A DNA stretch of 64,000 nucleotides from Apiosordaria backusii (Eukaryota; Ascomycota; Sordariomycetes; Sordariales; Lasiosphaeriaceae): positions 1 to 64,000 of the forward strand of contig JAUKTV010000031.1 of NCBI GenBank assembly GCA_030549205.1, in the 5' to 3' direction. Within the stretch, counting starts at the first letter, position 1, and each line of letters opens with the position of its first letter. Below, in pieces: positions 11,434 through 24,400 of the stretch. The notes under the pieces were generated by a model. The model saw nothing but the letters and a program-made list of their open reading frames with translations. It was not told the origin of the DNA and made no database searches. The position numbers were made by a program, and so were the translations under genes.

Positions 11434-12440
11434 ATGAACCCCACCAACCTCACCACCAGCGACATGAACTGGGCCGCGTACCTGACAGGTGTGGCACCAT
11501 GCCGCTTTCCGCTGTTTAGCCGCTCAGCAAAGAGTGAGACTGCGCCCAACCGCCAACCAATTGCATCGACAACCCGGGTGCCTGTTGAACAAGAGGATCG
11601 CGAGAAGCTGCTCGAGCTGTCCAGAGCCGCAGACCGGGACGGGCTCGGTGTTGTGCTCCGAACCGCCTGGGCGTTGCTGCTGCGCTGCTACACAGGTCAG
11701 GACGACGTGACGTTTGGGTTTCAAGGTGACACACCTCATCCTGTTGTTGCACGTTTCTGCCTTGATGATGCCGCGTCCGTCTCCGCGACCGTGAATCGCG
11801 CCAAGGCCGACTTTGCCAAGCATCTGGGCCCGGTCCCGGCCGAGCTGATCCGCTCCGGCGATCACCCGCTTTTTGACACTTCCGTCATCTTGTGGGGCCT
11901 ACCCAAGCCGTCGGCACCGCGTCGTGTTCTACCGCTGGTAAGTCAAACACTTCTTTCTTTGCCTTCTGCGTTGTACCACCATATTGCAACCCTTTTTTGG
12001 TCCCCAAATTTCAGTTAGAAGCACATGTCAAAATTGCCTTGAGACATCTCGGAGATACCCCAGATTGTCCAATGCCCCAAATCTAGACCCATGCTTTGCC
12101 TAAAGAATCTGGACACCAACCCTAACCCACGATCCCTGCCTTCCTGCCCTATAACACGCAATGTATAGCATGCCCTAGTAAATATGTTAACAGCCTCATC
12201 CATAGCAACAACAACAACAACACAAGCTTCGTCTCCTTGTTAAAGGCGGAGAAGCAAACCTCAATCTGTTCCTGGAATGGAGCAGTACCCTACTAGGCAT
12301 GCCCATGGCACAGGGCAACCTCGTCGCCAGCACCTTTGCCAAGATCCTATCGGCTCTTCTAGCGAGCCCTTCGGATGCTGCACTAGGTACGCTGCCCGTC
12401 TTGAGCCGGGCCAACGAAGACCAAGTACAGGCGTGGAACA
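11434..12440 (+). other. NRPS N-terminal half condensation domain (aa 1 to ~245)
   Basis: The protein opens with the C-terminal half of a condensation domain only: W-x-x-Y-L-x-G-V-x-P-C at the start, AWALLLRCYTGQDDVTFG in the middle and LNLFLEWSS near the end. The HHxxxDG half is absent, so it cannot condense and is probably structural. It is split by a 268-bp intron (11938-12205, GTAAGT..ATAG), unusually long for this gene. Truncated starter C domains occur in other fungal synthetases that begin with an A domain. Confidence 0.75.
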
Positions 12441-15400
12441 ATGATGTGGCGATCGACCCAGTAGACCGTTGCGTGCATCATGTCATTGCAGACCGGGTGC
12501 TAGATCGGCCTGATGCAGAGGCCATCTGCGCCTGGGACGGCTCGCTCACGTATCGAGAACTCGACGCTGTGTCAGGCCGGCTGGCTGCACGACTTGTTGG
12601 ACTTGGCGCAGGTCCCGAAGTCCTAATTCCCCTCTGCTTTGAGAAGTCGGTACGTTGCATACTTGTCCTGGTACCTCAGCCTTGTTTGAGGGTGTGTAGC
12701 TAATTTGGGGTGGACATCAGAAATGGACAGTGATTTCCATGGTTGCAGTCTTGAAGGCGGGTGCAGCCTTCGTTCCGTTGGATCCATCTCATCCCGTCGA
12801 GCGACTTCGGAGTCTCTGTGATTCGGTGGGAGCAAAGATGGTGCTTTGCTCTCGTGGGCTTGTACCAACTCTTACCGAGGTCGGCCTGGAGACTGTCCTG
12901 GCTGTGGACAATCAGACCATTGCCGAATGCCCCGAGCTGCCCACAAGTCAGAGTGGTAGCCTCGATTTGACCAATGTGTCTAGCACGAATGTGGCCTATG
13001 TTATCTTCACCTCTGGTTCCACTGGCAAGCCCAAGGTCAGCAAAAATCTTACTTGTAGCCTCACCATAGCTGGTGGCGGTGTAACTAACATTGCTGTCGC
13101 ATAGGGTACCGTCATCGAACATCGCTCGTTCTGTTCGAGTGCTAGATCCCACGCACCGGCGCTTCGAATCGATGGCACCTGCCGAGTGCTGCAGTTCGCA
13201 GCACATACATTTGATGCTAGCCTGGTGGAGATCTTAACACCACTCATGGTGGGAGCATGTGTTTGCATCCCCCACGAGCAAGACCGGCTGAATGACTTGG
13301 CGGGCGCTATGAGCCGCTTGCGTGTCGATCATGCCGTGTTGACGCCGTCTTTTGTTGGGTTTCTCACACCTGCTACCGTTCCTCAGCTCCGCAGGCTGGT
13401 CCTGGCCGGTGAGGCTATGTCGCCCACGCACGTCGCGACATGGTCCCACATCGAGCTTGTCAATGGCTACGGCCCAGCCGAGAGCTCCGTTGCCGCCGTC
13501 GTTAACCCCCGCGTCGGCTCTACCACCGAAGCCACGGACATCGGAATGCCCTGTGGCGTCCGATGTTGGCTTGTTGATCCGACCGACCACACTCGCTTGA
13601 TGCCTGTCGGGTGTGTGGGCGAGCTGCTCCTCGAAGGCCCAAGTTTGGCTCGAGGCTATCTCAACGAGCCGGCCAAAACAGAGGACAGCTTTGTCTGGAT
13701 GCAAGGTCGCCGCTTCTACAAGACCGGTGATCTCGCCCGATACAACTCGCCCAAGGGTTCCCTGAGCTATGTCGGTCGCAAAGACACACAGATCAAGTTC
13801 CACGGCCAGCGCATCGAACTGGGAGAGATCGAACACCACCTGGCCGTCGATGAGAGTGTGAAGCATGCCCTCGTCCTCCTGCCCAAGCAAGGTCCCCTGG
13901 CCAAGCGCCTGATTGTGGTCCTCTCTCTTCCCGAGTCTCTTGCTTCCAACATCGATAGCTCGACTGCTAGCCCAGTGTTAAGGCTGACAGAGAATCATGC
14001 ATTGACCGAGCCTATACTGCAGGGCATCCGTGAGCGACTGGGCGCTCGACTCCCTGCATACATGGTGCCCTCCACCTGGCTTTGTGTCGATGAGATTCCC
14101 ATGCTGTCGTCTCGCAAAATGGACCGCAAGACCGTGTCAACCTGGGTTGAATCGTCCCTCACCAACGACCAATGCCAACAAATCATCATCAGGCAACAAG
14201 TTGCACCGAGCATTGAGTCTGCTGATAGTGCCAGCTCCGACAAGACCACCAGCGACACCACTCTGACTAACGTCGAGTCCAAGCTCCGTGATATCTGGAG
14301 TTTGGTGTTGAACCTCCCTGCTGATCAGATCAGTGTTGAGAACCGAAGCTTCCTCAGCCTTGGCGGCGATTCCATCACGGCAATGGCATGTGCAAGTCAG
14401 GCGAAGAAGGCTAATATGGGACTTTTGGTACAAGACATCCTTCGCGCCAAGTCTCTGAGACAACTGGCCAAATGTGTCAAGATTCTTGCACAGCCGGAAG
14501 AGCACGAGGCTCAAGACAAGGAAGAGGAACAATCTCTCAACAAGCGCTTCCCTCTCTCCCCCATTCAGCAATACCATTTCCAAGCTCGTCGGCAAGCTGA
14601 AGGTGACGAGCATTTTAATCAGAGCTTTTGCCTCCGCCTCGCGCGGCCAATTGACGAGGGCGCGGTGCGGAATGCCCTGAAGACTGTGGTCAACCGACAT
14701 CACATGTTGAGGGCGCGCTTCGAACAAATCAAGGAGACTGGGGAGTGGCAGCAATACATCACTGCTGATGTTGATGGCTCCTACCGCCTCCGGATGCATC
14801 GCAGGACTTTGACCCCTGACGAAGCTGATGGGTGTATTGCCAGCGCCCAGGGCTGCCTCAATGTACGCCAAGGTCCTCTTATTGCAGCAGAGCTGTTCGT
14901 AGCTCAAGGCCGCGATGATGGCCACCAGGTCCTGTTCATGACTGCACATCATCTCGTGATTGACTTGGTGTCGTGGAGAGTGGTGCTCGAGGAGGTGGAG
15001 GAGATCTTGGACAATAAGGCCTCCGTCATACACCAGTCAATGCCGTTCAGGAAGTGGAGCTCGCTTCAAGCGGACGAGTGTCAAGTCAAGGATCTCGATA
15101 AGCTTCTCCCGGGATCCCGCCAAGTCCCTCCAGCTCGCTTCGAGTACTGGGGCATGGAAGAGCGTCCCAATCTCTATGGCGATGTGGCGTGTGAAGGCTT
15201 TGAGATCGATCGGAATACCACAGACCTCCTGCTGTCCGACAGTTGTCAAGCTCCCCTGCGAACAGAAACTGTGGAGCTCCTCCTGGCAGCCCTCCTCTGG
15301 TCGTTCCGCACGGTCTTCACTGACCGCCCCGTGCCAGCCATTTTCAACGAGGGCCACGGCCGTGAACCTCCCCGTCCAGAGATCGACATTTCTCGTACTG

Positions 15401-18400
15401 TCGGCTGGTTCACCACGCTATTTCCCGTGGCTTTGTCGTCGCCAAGCAGCTTCGTGGATGCCCTTGTCCAAACCAAGGATCTTCGGCGAAGGGTACCAGG
15501 TAACGGACGGCCCTATTTTGCAGCACGGTTCCACACCGGCGGTGGGCGCGAGCGATGGGCCACCCATCATAGGGATATGGAAGTTTCGTTCAACTTCCTA
15601 GGCCGCTACCAGCAGCTCGAACGTGTCGGTGCCTTGTTCCAGCCCGCATCAGGTGCTCTTATGGCTGGCGAAGCACATCCAGGTAGCCCCACGGCCGACT
15701 TTGGCCACATGGCCGGACGCTTCTCCCTCTTTGAGATTTCGGCAGTTATAGTGCGTGGTGCTCTGCGGTTTGGCTATGCTTGGAACCGTCACATGCTCCA
15801 CCAGCCGTTGATCCACGAGTGGGTTGCTGCCTGCCGTCAGACCTTGATTGATGCCGCAACGATCCTGCCCAGCCTTGGACAGCGTCTTACAGCCAGCGAT
15901 ATTGCTCTCATTCCAGATTTGAAACCTAAGGATCTTGCTACATTTGAGCAGACTCGGCTTCCCCAATTGGCAGGAGATCAGGGCTGGCAGGCTATCGAGG
16001 ATATCTACCCGGTCTCTCCTATCCAGCAGGGCCTGCTGATGAGTCGCACCAAAGACGGAGACTTCTATGCCGTTAGACGAGTGCTTCGCATCAGATCGCA
16101 TGGCGACGTCGCCCTGAGTGCCGAGAGGTTGGTGCAAGCATGGAAGGGAGTCGTGCGGCATCATGCACTTCTTCGAACCGTCTTCATCGACGCAATCAGC
16201 TCGGCAAATGCGGGAGGCTATGACCAAGTTGTGCTCAAAGACGTCGAGCCGTCGGTACTGTTGCAACAATGTCAAGACGAGAATGAAATGTTGACGCTTG
16301 CCGGAACCCTGAAGCCCATGAAATATCAAGAGAACGCCACCCAGCACCGCTTCTCGGTATTCCATACCACCGACCCCAGCACTGGCATTGTCTGTGTCTT
16401 GGAGATGAGTCATGTGGTTATGGATGGCGCATCCATGGATCTTTTGCTCCGTGATCTCGGCCGCAGCTACGGAGGGAACCTAGAAGACCTTCCGAAGCCA
16501 CTGTTCAGCCCTTTCGTTTCTAGTCTTCAACAGCGCAGCCTAGATGAAGACATGGACTTCTGGAAACGTCATCTCGAAGGGGCTGAACCTTGCCACTTTC
16601 CCATTCTTACCGACGGCATCGTCGTCCCCGAGAACCAGAAGGAACTTCGCTCGCTCCGCGTCTCGTTTCCTGGGCTCTCATCCTTGCAAGTCTTCTGTGA
16701 ACAAACTGGTGTCACCCTGCCGAATGCTTTTCACGCTGCATGGGCGGTGACATTGGCGCAGTATACTGGCACTGACGATGTGTGCTTCGGCTACCTCGTA
16801 TCGGGCCGTGACGGCGAGCATATTGAGGGCTCCGAAGACGCGGTTGGCCCCTTTATCAACATGGCAACCCAGAGAGTGAGACTTGACTCGCCAGAGGATA
16901 CAACCCTCTCGTTGCTAAGCCTTCTGGAAGCCGTACAAAAAGATCAGCTCGATAGCATGCCATATTCACAGGCATCTCTGGCAGAGGTCCAGCATGCGCT
17001 TCATCTTCCCGGTGGAATGGCCTTGTTCAATACCTGCATCTCGTACCGCCGGCTTCTGAAGCAGACTGGTGGCGCCAAACAAGGCCCCCTTGTCTGGGAG
17101 GACGTGGAGGCGATCCATGACCCGACCGAGTATCCCATCTCAGTTAATGTGGAAGTCGACGATGATGGGTGTGCCGCCATTGACATCGACTACTGGACAG
17201 ACTCGGTGATCGAAGCCCAAGCTCAGAATGTGGCCGCAACCTTCCTCCAAGTTCTGTCCAACATCATCGAGCATGCAGACAAGCCAATCTCGCAAATGGA
17301 CTTTGTTCACGAGACCAGCAAGGAACTCATCTGGATGTGGAACAAGAACATGCCGATCACCACTGTGGAAACTGTGCACCACATGGTGGAGAAGCAAGTG
17401 GCTCTTCGTCCAAAGTCACTTGCCATTCGAGGATGGGATGGTGACTTCACATACGAGCAAATGAACTCCCTGGCAGAGCGCCTTGCTGCACATTTGAGAA
17501 GCTTTGGTGTTGGGCCAGAGGTCTTTGTTCCTGTCTGTTTCGACAAGTCAGCCTGGACAACCATTGCCATGCTTGCCGTCCTCAAAGCAGGTGGAGGCGT
17601 AGTCCCCCTGGACGCTACCCATCCTGCAAATGCTTTGGAAGGGAAGGTTGTTGATGCTGGTGCCTACCTTGTCGTTGCTTCGGAGACTCGGGCATCCTTA
17701 TTCGAGACCATGGTGCCATATGTGGTTGCCGTAGGAGCCCATCTGATGCAGAGTCTTGAAGATCTCGCTGTTGAAGACTACCACACAGATGCCTTGCCAG
17801 AAGATCCAGCATTTGTGATGTTTACTTCCGGCAGCACCGGAAAGCCAAAGGGCGTCGTTCTCTGTCACCAAGCGCTTGTCTCCAGTGCCCTCGCGCATGG
17901 GTCCGCTCTGGGACTCGGCCCACACACACGCTTCCTCCAATTTGCAGCCCACACCTTTGATAACAGCTTGGAAGAGATGTTCACCAACCTCATCCACGGC
18001 GGCTGTGTCTGCGTGCCATCTGAGGAAGACCGACTGGGTGACCTCCCCGGTGCCATCAAAAGACTCGATGCCAACTTCATGGATCTTACACCAACGGTTG
18101 CGGCATTGCTACGACCCGAGCAGGTCCCGGGTATTCGTGGCATGGCTGTCGGAGGAGAAGCTTTGACACAGGAGGTGCTCAACATTTGGGGCGGCGCGAT
18201 CCCTGTTCACAATCAGTACGGCCCTAGCGAATGTTCAATCAACTCGACACACCGTCTTCACACTGACGCCAACGGTGATGTTGCGAACATCGGTACAAGT
18301 GTCGGTAGCGTCTCATGGGTGGTGGACCCTCGAGATCACAATAGCCTCGTACCCATTGGTTGTGCTGGCGAGTTGTTGATCGAGGGACCGATCTTGGCGA

Positions 18401-21400
18401 GAGGGTATCTTGGGATGCCTGTGGAAACCGCGAGGGCTTTTATCGACATGCCGCGCTGGGCTTCCTTGGATCCATATCACTCTGAGAGGGGCCCGAGGAG
18501 GATGTACAAAACGGGAGACTTGGTAAGGTACAACTCGGATGGCTCGCTGATATATCTAGGTCGAAAGGATACACAGGTGAAGCTGCACGGGCAGCGCATC
18601 GAACTCGGCGAAATCGAACACCACGTCAAGGCCTCCCTCCCACCAACCTCTCAGTCTTCAGTCGAGTTGATATCCGCCGGACAATCTCAGAAAGCCCTTG
18701 CTGCCTTTGTCTGCCTGGCGCAGGAGGACCAGTCCGATGGAAATATTTGCATCTTGCCCTTGACTGCGGAGTTCCGGTCACTGGCCCAGACCATTGTTGA
18801 CTCCATTTCGGCCAAGATGGCTGCATACATGGTCCCCTCCATCTTCCTTCCCGTCAACAAGATGCCGCTCACATCCTCCGGCAAACTCGACAGAAAGCGA
18901 TTGCGCAATGCAGCCCAGGTGCAATTCGAAAAGCTCGACAAAGATGATGCCAACGGTATCACGGCCTATCGACTTGGGGCCAAAAGCAGCAGTGGCCGAG
19001 CGCCCGAAACTGCTATGGAAAAGGACCTTCAACAGCTGTGGTCGACAGTCCTCAACGTTGACTTGGATGCCATCGGGGCCGACGATAGCTTCTTCCGTCA
19101 CGGCGGTGACTCGGTCGGAGCGATGCGTCTTGCGGCGGCCGCGCGACAAAAGGGCCTCATTCTTGCGGTTGCAACTATCTTCCAAACTCCGAAGTTGTCT
19201 GACATGGCAAAGACGATTAGCATCAACGAGTCCAATGGGTCAGCCGCTTTGAAGGATGCAACTGGAGATGGAGATCTTGGCGAACCTCTGCCTGGGCCAA
19301 CTGAGCCGTTCAGTCTCATTTCCAAGGTCTCCAAGGACGCACAAGCATTGCGCCAGCAGGTCGCCTCCATCTGCCGCGTGGGAGTTGAGGCTGTGGAGGA
19401 CATCTACCCGTGCACGCCCCTCCAAGCGGGTCTCGTCGCGGCGTCTCAAAGGCAGCCCGGAGCATATGTTGCTGTCAATGCATATGAACTGCCTTCTGGG
19501 ACAAACTTGGAGCGATTCAGACAAGCTTGGGCCGACATCGTTGCTTCAGAAGCCATCCTCCGAACAAGGGTGGTCTTTGTCGAGGATATTGGCTTTTTGC
19601 AGGTTGTTGTCCAAAGCCCAATCTCTTGGACAGCTGTCAAGGACGTCAACACCCTTCCCGAATCCTTCCGTCACCTTCCACCGCATGATGGTGGCATTTT
19701 GTCCCGCTACGCCATTGCTGGAGAGGATAGTGGCCGACCGACATTTGTATGGACTGCTCACCATGCCCTGTACGACGGATGGAGCTTGCCGACGTTGCTG
19801 AATCGGGTTGAACACCGCTACCGACACCCTGAGAGCCCTTTCACCCCAGTGCCCAGCTATTCCCGCTTTGTCGAGTACCTCTCTAGCGCTGACGTTTCGG
19901 CCTCGGATGCCTTCTGGGTCGAAGCTCTTGCCGGTTCCTCACCCCAACAGTTCCCCCAACTGCCTCGTCCAGGCTACGACGTGAAAGCTACCAGCCAAGC
20001 GCGGCGATCGCTACGATTCACCCGTCCCAGGGGAACAGAGGTTACTATGGCTTCTTTTTTGCGGGCGGCGTGGGCGGTTGTCGTGTCGATCTATTCTTCG
20101 TCGGAGGACGTCACGTTTGGCGAAGTCCTGAACGGACGCGATGTTCCCGTTGTTGGAATTGAGGACTTGGTGGGACCAACATTGACATCAGTCCCCAGGC
20201 GCATTCGTGTCAACCGCTCCCTCAGCATCCAAGACATGCTAGTCGATGTCCAAAGACAGCTCAACAATGCTATTCCCCACCAGTTTGCCGGGCTGCAGCG
20301 CATCAGAACCCTCAGTCCAACCGCCGCGGCAGCCTGCGACTTTCAAAATCTCCTCGTTATCGACACAGCTGAGGATGTGGCCGAAGACAGCCTGTGGAGC
20401 AATCTGGCAGGTGGCGGATCGAAACAAGGAGCCGACTTCTTCAGCTATCCGCTCAACGTGACGTGCACTGTTGGGCCTGATGGTGGTGCGAGCAATCTCG
20501 AGTTGTGTGCCTATTTTGACGCCGGTATTTTGCCCGAGTGGCAGGTTGTCAGGATGCTCGGTCAGCTCGAGACAGTGCTTGAGCGCCTGTCGTCGGGCGA
20601 GAATCAAAGGAAGACAATCGGGGATGTCGATCTGATGAGTGCCGATGATAAGGCAAGGGTGCGGGAATGGAATCAAACTCCGGGTCCGTTCGTTGAGCGT
20701 CGCGTGCATGACATGGTTCTCGAGGAGCTCGCTCGTCGGGGAAGCGGGTCGACAGCCGTCGTGGGTTGGGATGGAACCTTGTCCAATGCCGATCTCGACT
20801 CTCTCTCTGCAGTGCTGGCGAAGGAGCTCTCGTCGAAGGGCGTGGGTCGTGATGGCAATCGATTTGTGCCGTTCTGTCTAGAGAAGTCGGTCTTTGCTGT
20901 GGTCGCGCTGCTGGCCATCCTCAGAACAGGAGCAGCCTTTGTGCCGCTGGACCCAGCACATCCAGTTGAGCGCATGAAAGAGATTGCAAGAGACTGCGAC
21001 GCCCAAATCATTTTGTGTTCCCCGCAATTCGAGGGCACCTGCTCCCAGGTTGTCACCACCGCCGTTCCTGCCGATCTTGCCAGTGTCAAGAAGCTGCTGG
21101 CGACCAATGGAAATGGAGCTGGTAAGTCAACCCCGCCATACCTTCTTTTTTACCTTACTGACTCTTTGCTAACCATGATGCTTCAGAGCAACTTCACGAT
21201 GTCTCCCTTCCAAGTGACCCGGCCTATGTCATCTTCACCTCGGGGACGACTGGCAAGCCAAAGGGCACCATCAGTATGCCATCTCCATCCCTCCATACAT
21301 GTTTGGTTGCTCAAAGACGGACCGGGCCCCGACTGACTGTTGCTGCCTTCTAGTTTCTCATGCCGCCTTCTGCTCAGGCGCCGCTGCCCATGGCCCTGCC

Positions 21401-24400
21401 ATGCTCATGACACCCCCGTTCCGCTTCCTCCAGTTTGCGTCATACACTTTTGACGCCTCCCTGGTCGAGATCTTCACTACCCTGATAATGGGCGGCAGTG
21501 TTGCTGTCCCTCGAGGGGAAGACCGTACCAATGGCAACATTGCCTCTGTCATGGAGCAGATGGATGTGACCATGACCCTGCTCACTCCCTCCTTTGCCCG
21601 TGTCCTGAAGCCCAGCGATGTGCCACACCTCAAGACTCTGATTCTGGGAGGTGAGGCCATGACGCAAAGCCATATCGACACGTGGGCTGACAAGGTCAAT
21701 CTGGTCAATGCCTATGGACCAAGCGAGTGTGCCGTGGTGGCTACTGTGAATCCCCGCATGCACAAGTCATCAATCCCATCAAATCTTGGAAGAGGACTTG
21801 GCCGTTGCTGGATTGTCGACCCCCAAAACCATGACCGGCTAGCACCGCTAGGGTCGGTCGGCGAGCTACTAATCGAGGGTCCAACACTATCGACCGGCTA
21901 TCTGAGGAACGAGGCCAAGACTCGCGAGGTGTTCATCGAAAACCCCCAGTGGGCCGAGGAGGAATTTCTGCGTTTTCCCGATATGCCTCCGTCCTCAACA
22001 CGCCGCATGTACAAGACAGGAGACTTGGTGCGCGTCTGCGACGATGTCTCCGGGGAGATGTTTTACATGGGACGGAAGGACTCCTCGCAGGCCAAGCTCA
22101 ATGGTCAGCGATTGGAGCTGGATGAGATTGTTCATCATCTTGCCACTGATGATGTTGTTCGGCATGCGGTCGTCACAATCCCCAAGACGGGTCCATGCGC
22201 CAAGAGACTCGTTGCTGTTGTGTCCTTGCGATCAACTCAGACTCCAGCGGATTTGGCTACCAAATACCAATTGGTAACATCCAGACAGGCATCCGAATCC
22301 GTCAAACAAGCAGAAGACCGACTCAGACAAAAGTTGCCGCCATATATGGTGCCATCAACCTGGCTGGTCCTTCACGAGATTCCGCTTTTGCCCTCTGGCA
22401 AGCTTGACCGTAACAATGTGGTCAAGTTTGTGGACAACATCGATGAGGCGACCTTGGACACGATCAACCGCGCTCTCTCATCCTCTGCCAGCTCAGCCCA
22501 TCAGGAGGCCGTTGCCACACCAGAGGACGTTTCCGTGGAAGAGAAACTCAAGTCTGTCTGGAGCCAGGTCCTCAACATCACTCCTGATAGAGTTGGGCGC
22601 AACGTGTCATTCCTGCACCTTGGAGGAGACAGTATCACCGCCATGCAGGTCATGGCTCGCTGTCGATCAATGGGCCTGACTGCCACTGTGCGGGACATCA
22701 TCGGCAGCAAGTCAGTGCATGATCTCGCCTTGAAAGTTGATGCTCCCCGTCAGCAACAACAGGGCCCCACAGCAAATGGCGAGGATCATCACGACTTTGA
22801 CCCCTCGCCAATCCAGCAGTTGTATTTTGAACAACTGGTTGGCAGCAATTCCCCATCCGCCGGGCCGCGAAATTCCCATCAGTTCAACCAAAGTGTGCTC
22901 CTACGACTTGCCAAGGGCGCGACCGCTCATGACTTGGAGCGCGGTCTGCAGGCCTTGGTCAACACACACTCGATGCTTCGCGCTCGCTTCCGCCGTGGGG
23001 GCACGGGCAACTGGCGGCAGCGCATCACAACCGACGTCAGGGGCTCGTATCGCTTCAAGACGCATGCCATTGGAGACACAAGTCGGATTGAAAAGCGTGT
23101 TCAGAATTCCCAAAAAGCGCTCGACATCCAGAATGGACCCTTGATGGCGGTGGATTGGTTCACGGTCGGCAAGAGCGGAAAGGAAGTGTTTGTTTTCATC
23201 ACAATCCACCACCTCGTGGTTGATGTTGTCTCTTGGGGCATTATCCTTCAGGACTTGGAAGACTTCCTCGCCACGGGCAGAATCACCGCTCCTGCATCAC
23301 TGTCGTTCCAAACATGGAGCCGTAAGCAGTCTGAGCAAGCCCAATCGCAGAAGAATGGCCCTTCTTTGCTTCCTCATCATGAACCGCCAGCTGAGAACTT
23401 GCAATATTGGGGAATGATTGGCACCCCCAATGTTCATGGCGATGTGGTGGAGGGTGCTTGCGTCGAGCTGGATGCCCAAACAACCAATTTGCTTCTTGGA
23501 CCCGACTGCCACAAGCCCCTCCAAACCGAGCTGGTGGACATTCTGCTTGCAGCCTTGTTAATGTCATACCGCAACGCAACACCGGATCGGCAAGGTGCAC
23601 CCACAATTTACAACGAAGGACACGGACGCGAGACTGGGAATGATACAGTGGATTTGTCAAGGACTGTAGGGTGGTTCACGACTCTATCACCCGTCCATCT
23701 GCCAGAGGAGTCTTCGTTAGGTAAGGAGCATCTCTCCAAGTTTTGTGCTTGGGAATATCGTACTAACCTTGGTTCTGTTTTGATAGATGCCGATATTGTC
23801 AATGCAATCCGTTGGGTCAAAGATTATCGGCGACGTCTACCCGAGAAGGGTCGGCCGTACTTTGCCTACCGCATGCTTACCTCGCAGGGTCGTGATGAGT
23901 ACAGCCATCAATGGCCCGTCGAGGTGGCGTTCAACTATCTCGGACAGATGCAGCAACTCAGCCGTGCCGACAACTTCCTTCAATCTTGCGATCAACTCTC
24001 TGTCAACTCAGAATCCGACATTGGCAAGGATGTTCCCCGCTTGGCACTCATTGACGTGTCGGCAATCGTATCAGGGGGGCATCTGAGGCTATCCTTCTCG
24101 GTCAACAAGCACATGAAGCACCAGGACGCCTTCCACACGTGGGCCAAAGGCTGCCAGAGCCTTCTTCAAGAGGCCGCTAAACGCTTGATGGATGGCGCAA
24201 CTGAGAAAACCCTGAGCGCCTTCCCATTGCTGCCTCTCACCTACTACGCGCTCGAAAGTCTCACCGAAAGACTACGGAGTATCCAGGTTGACCCCCATAA
24301 TGTCGAGGACGTGTACCCTTGTTCACCGATGCAGCGTGGTTTGTTGTTGAGTCAACTTCGCGATCCCGAAAAGTACGCCTACAGTGCCGTATTTGAAGTT

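Noticed and set aside
14137..15033. 298-codon open frame on the complement inside the synthetase
   Set aside because: It is an antisense shadow of T1-E1 coding sequence; no motif, and the plus-strand domains are unambiguous. The same applies to other antisense frames in 13-36 kb.
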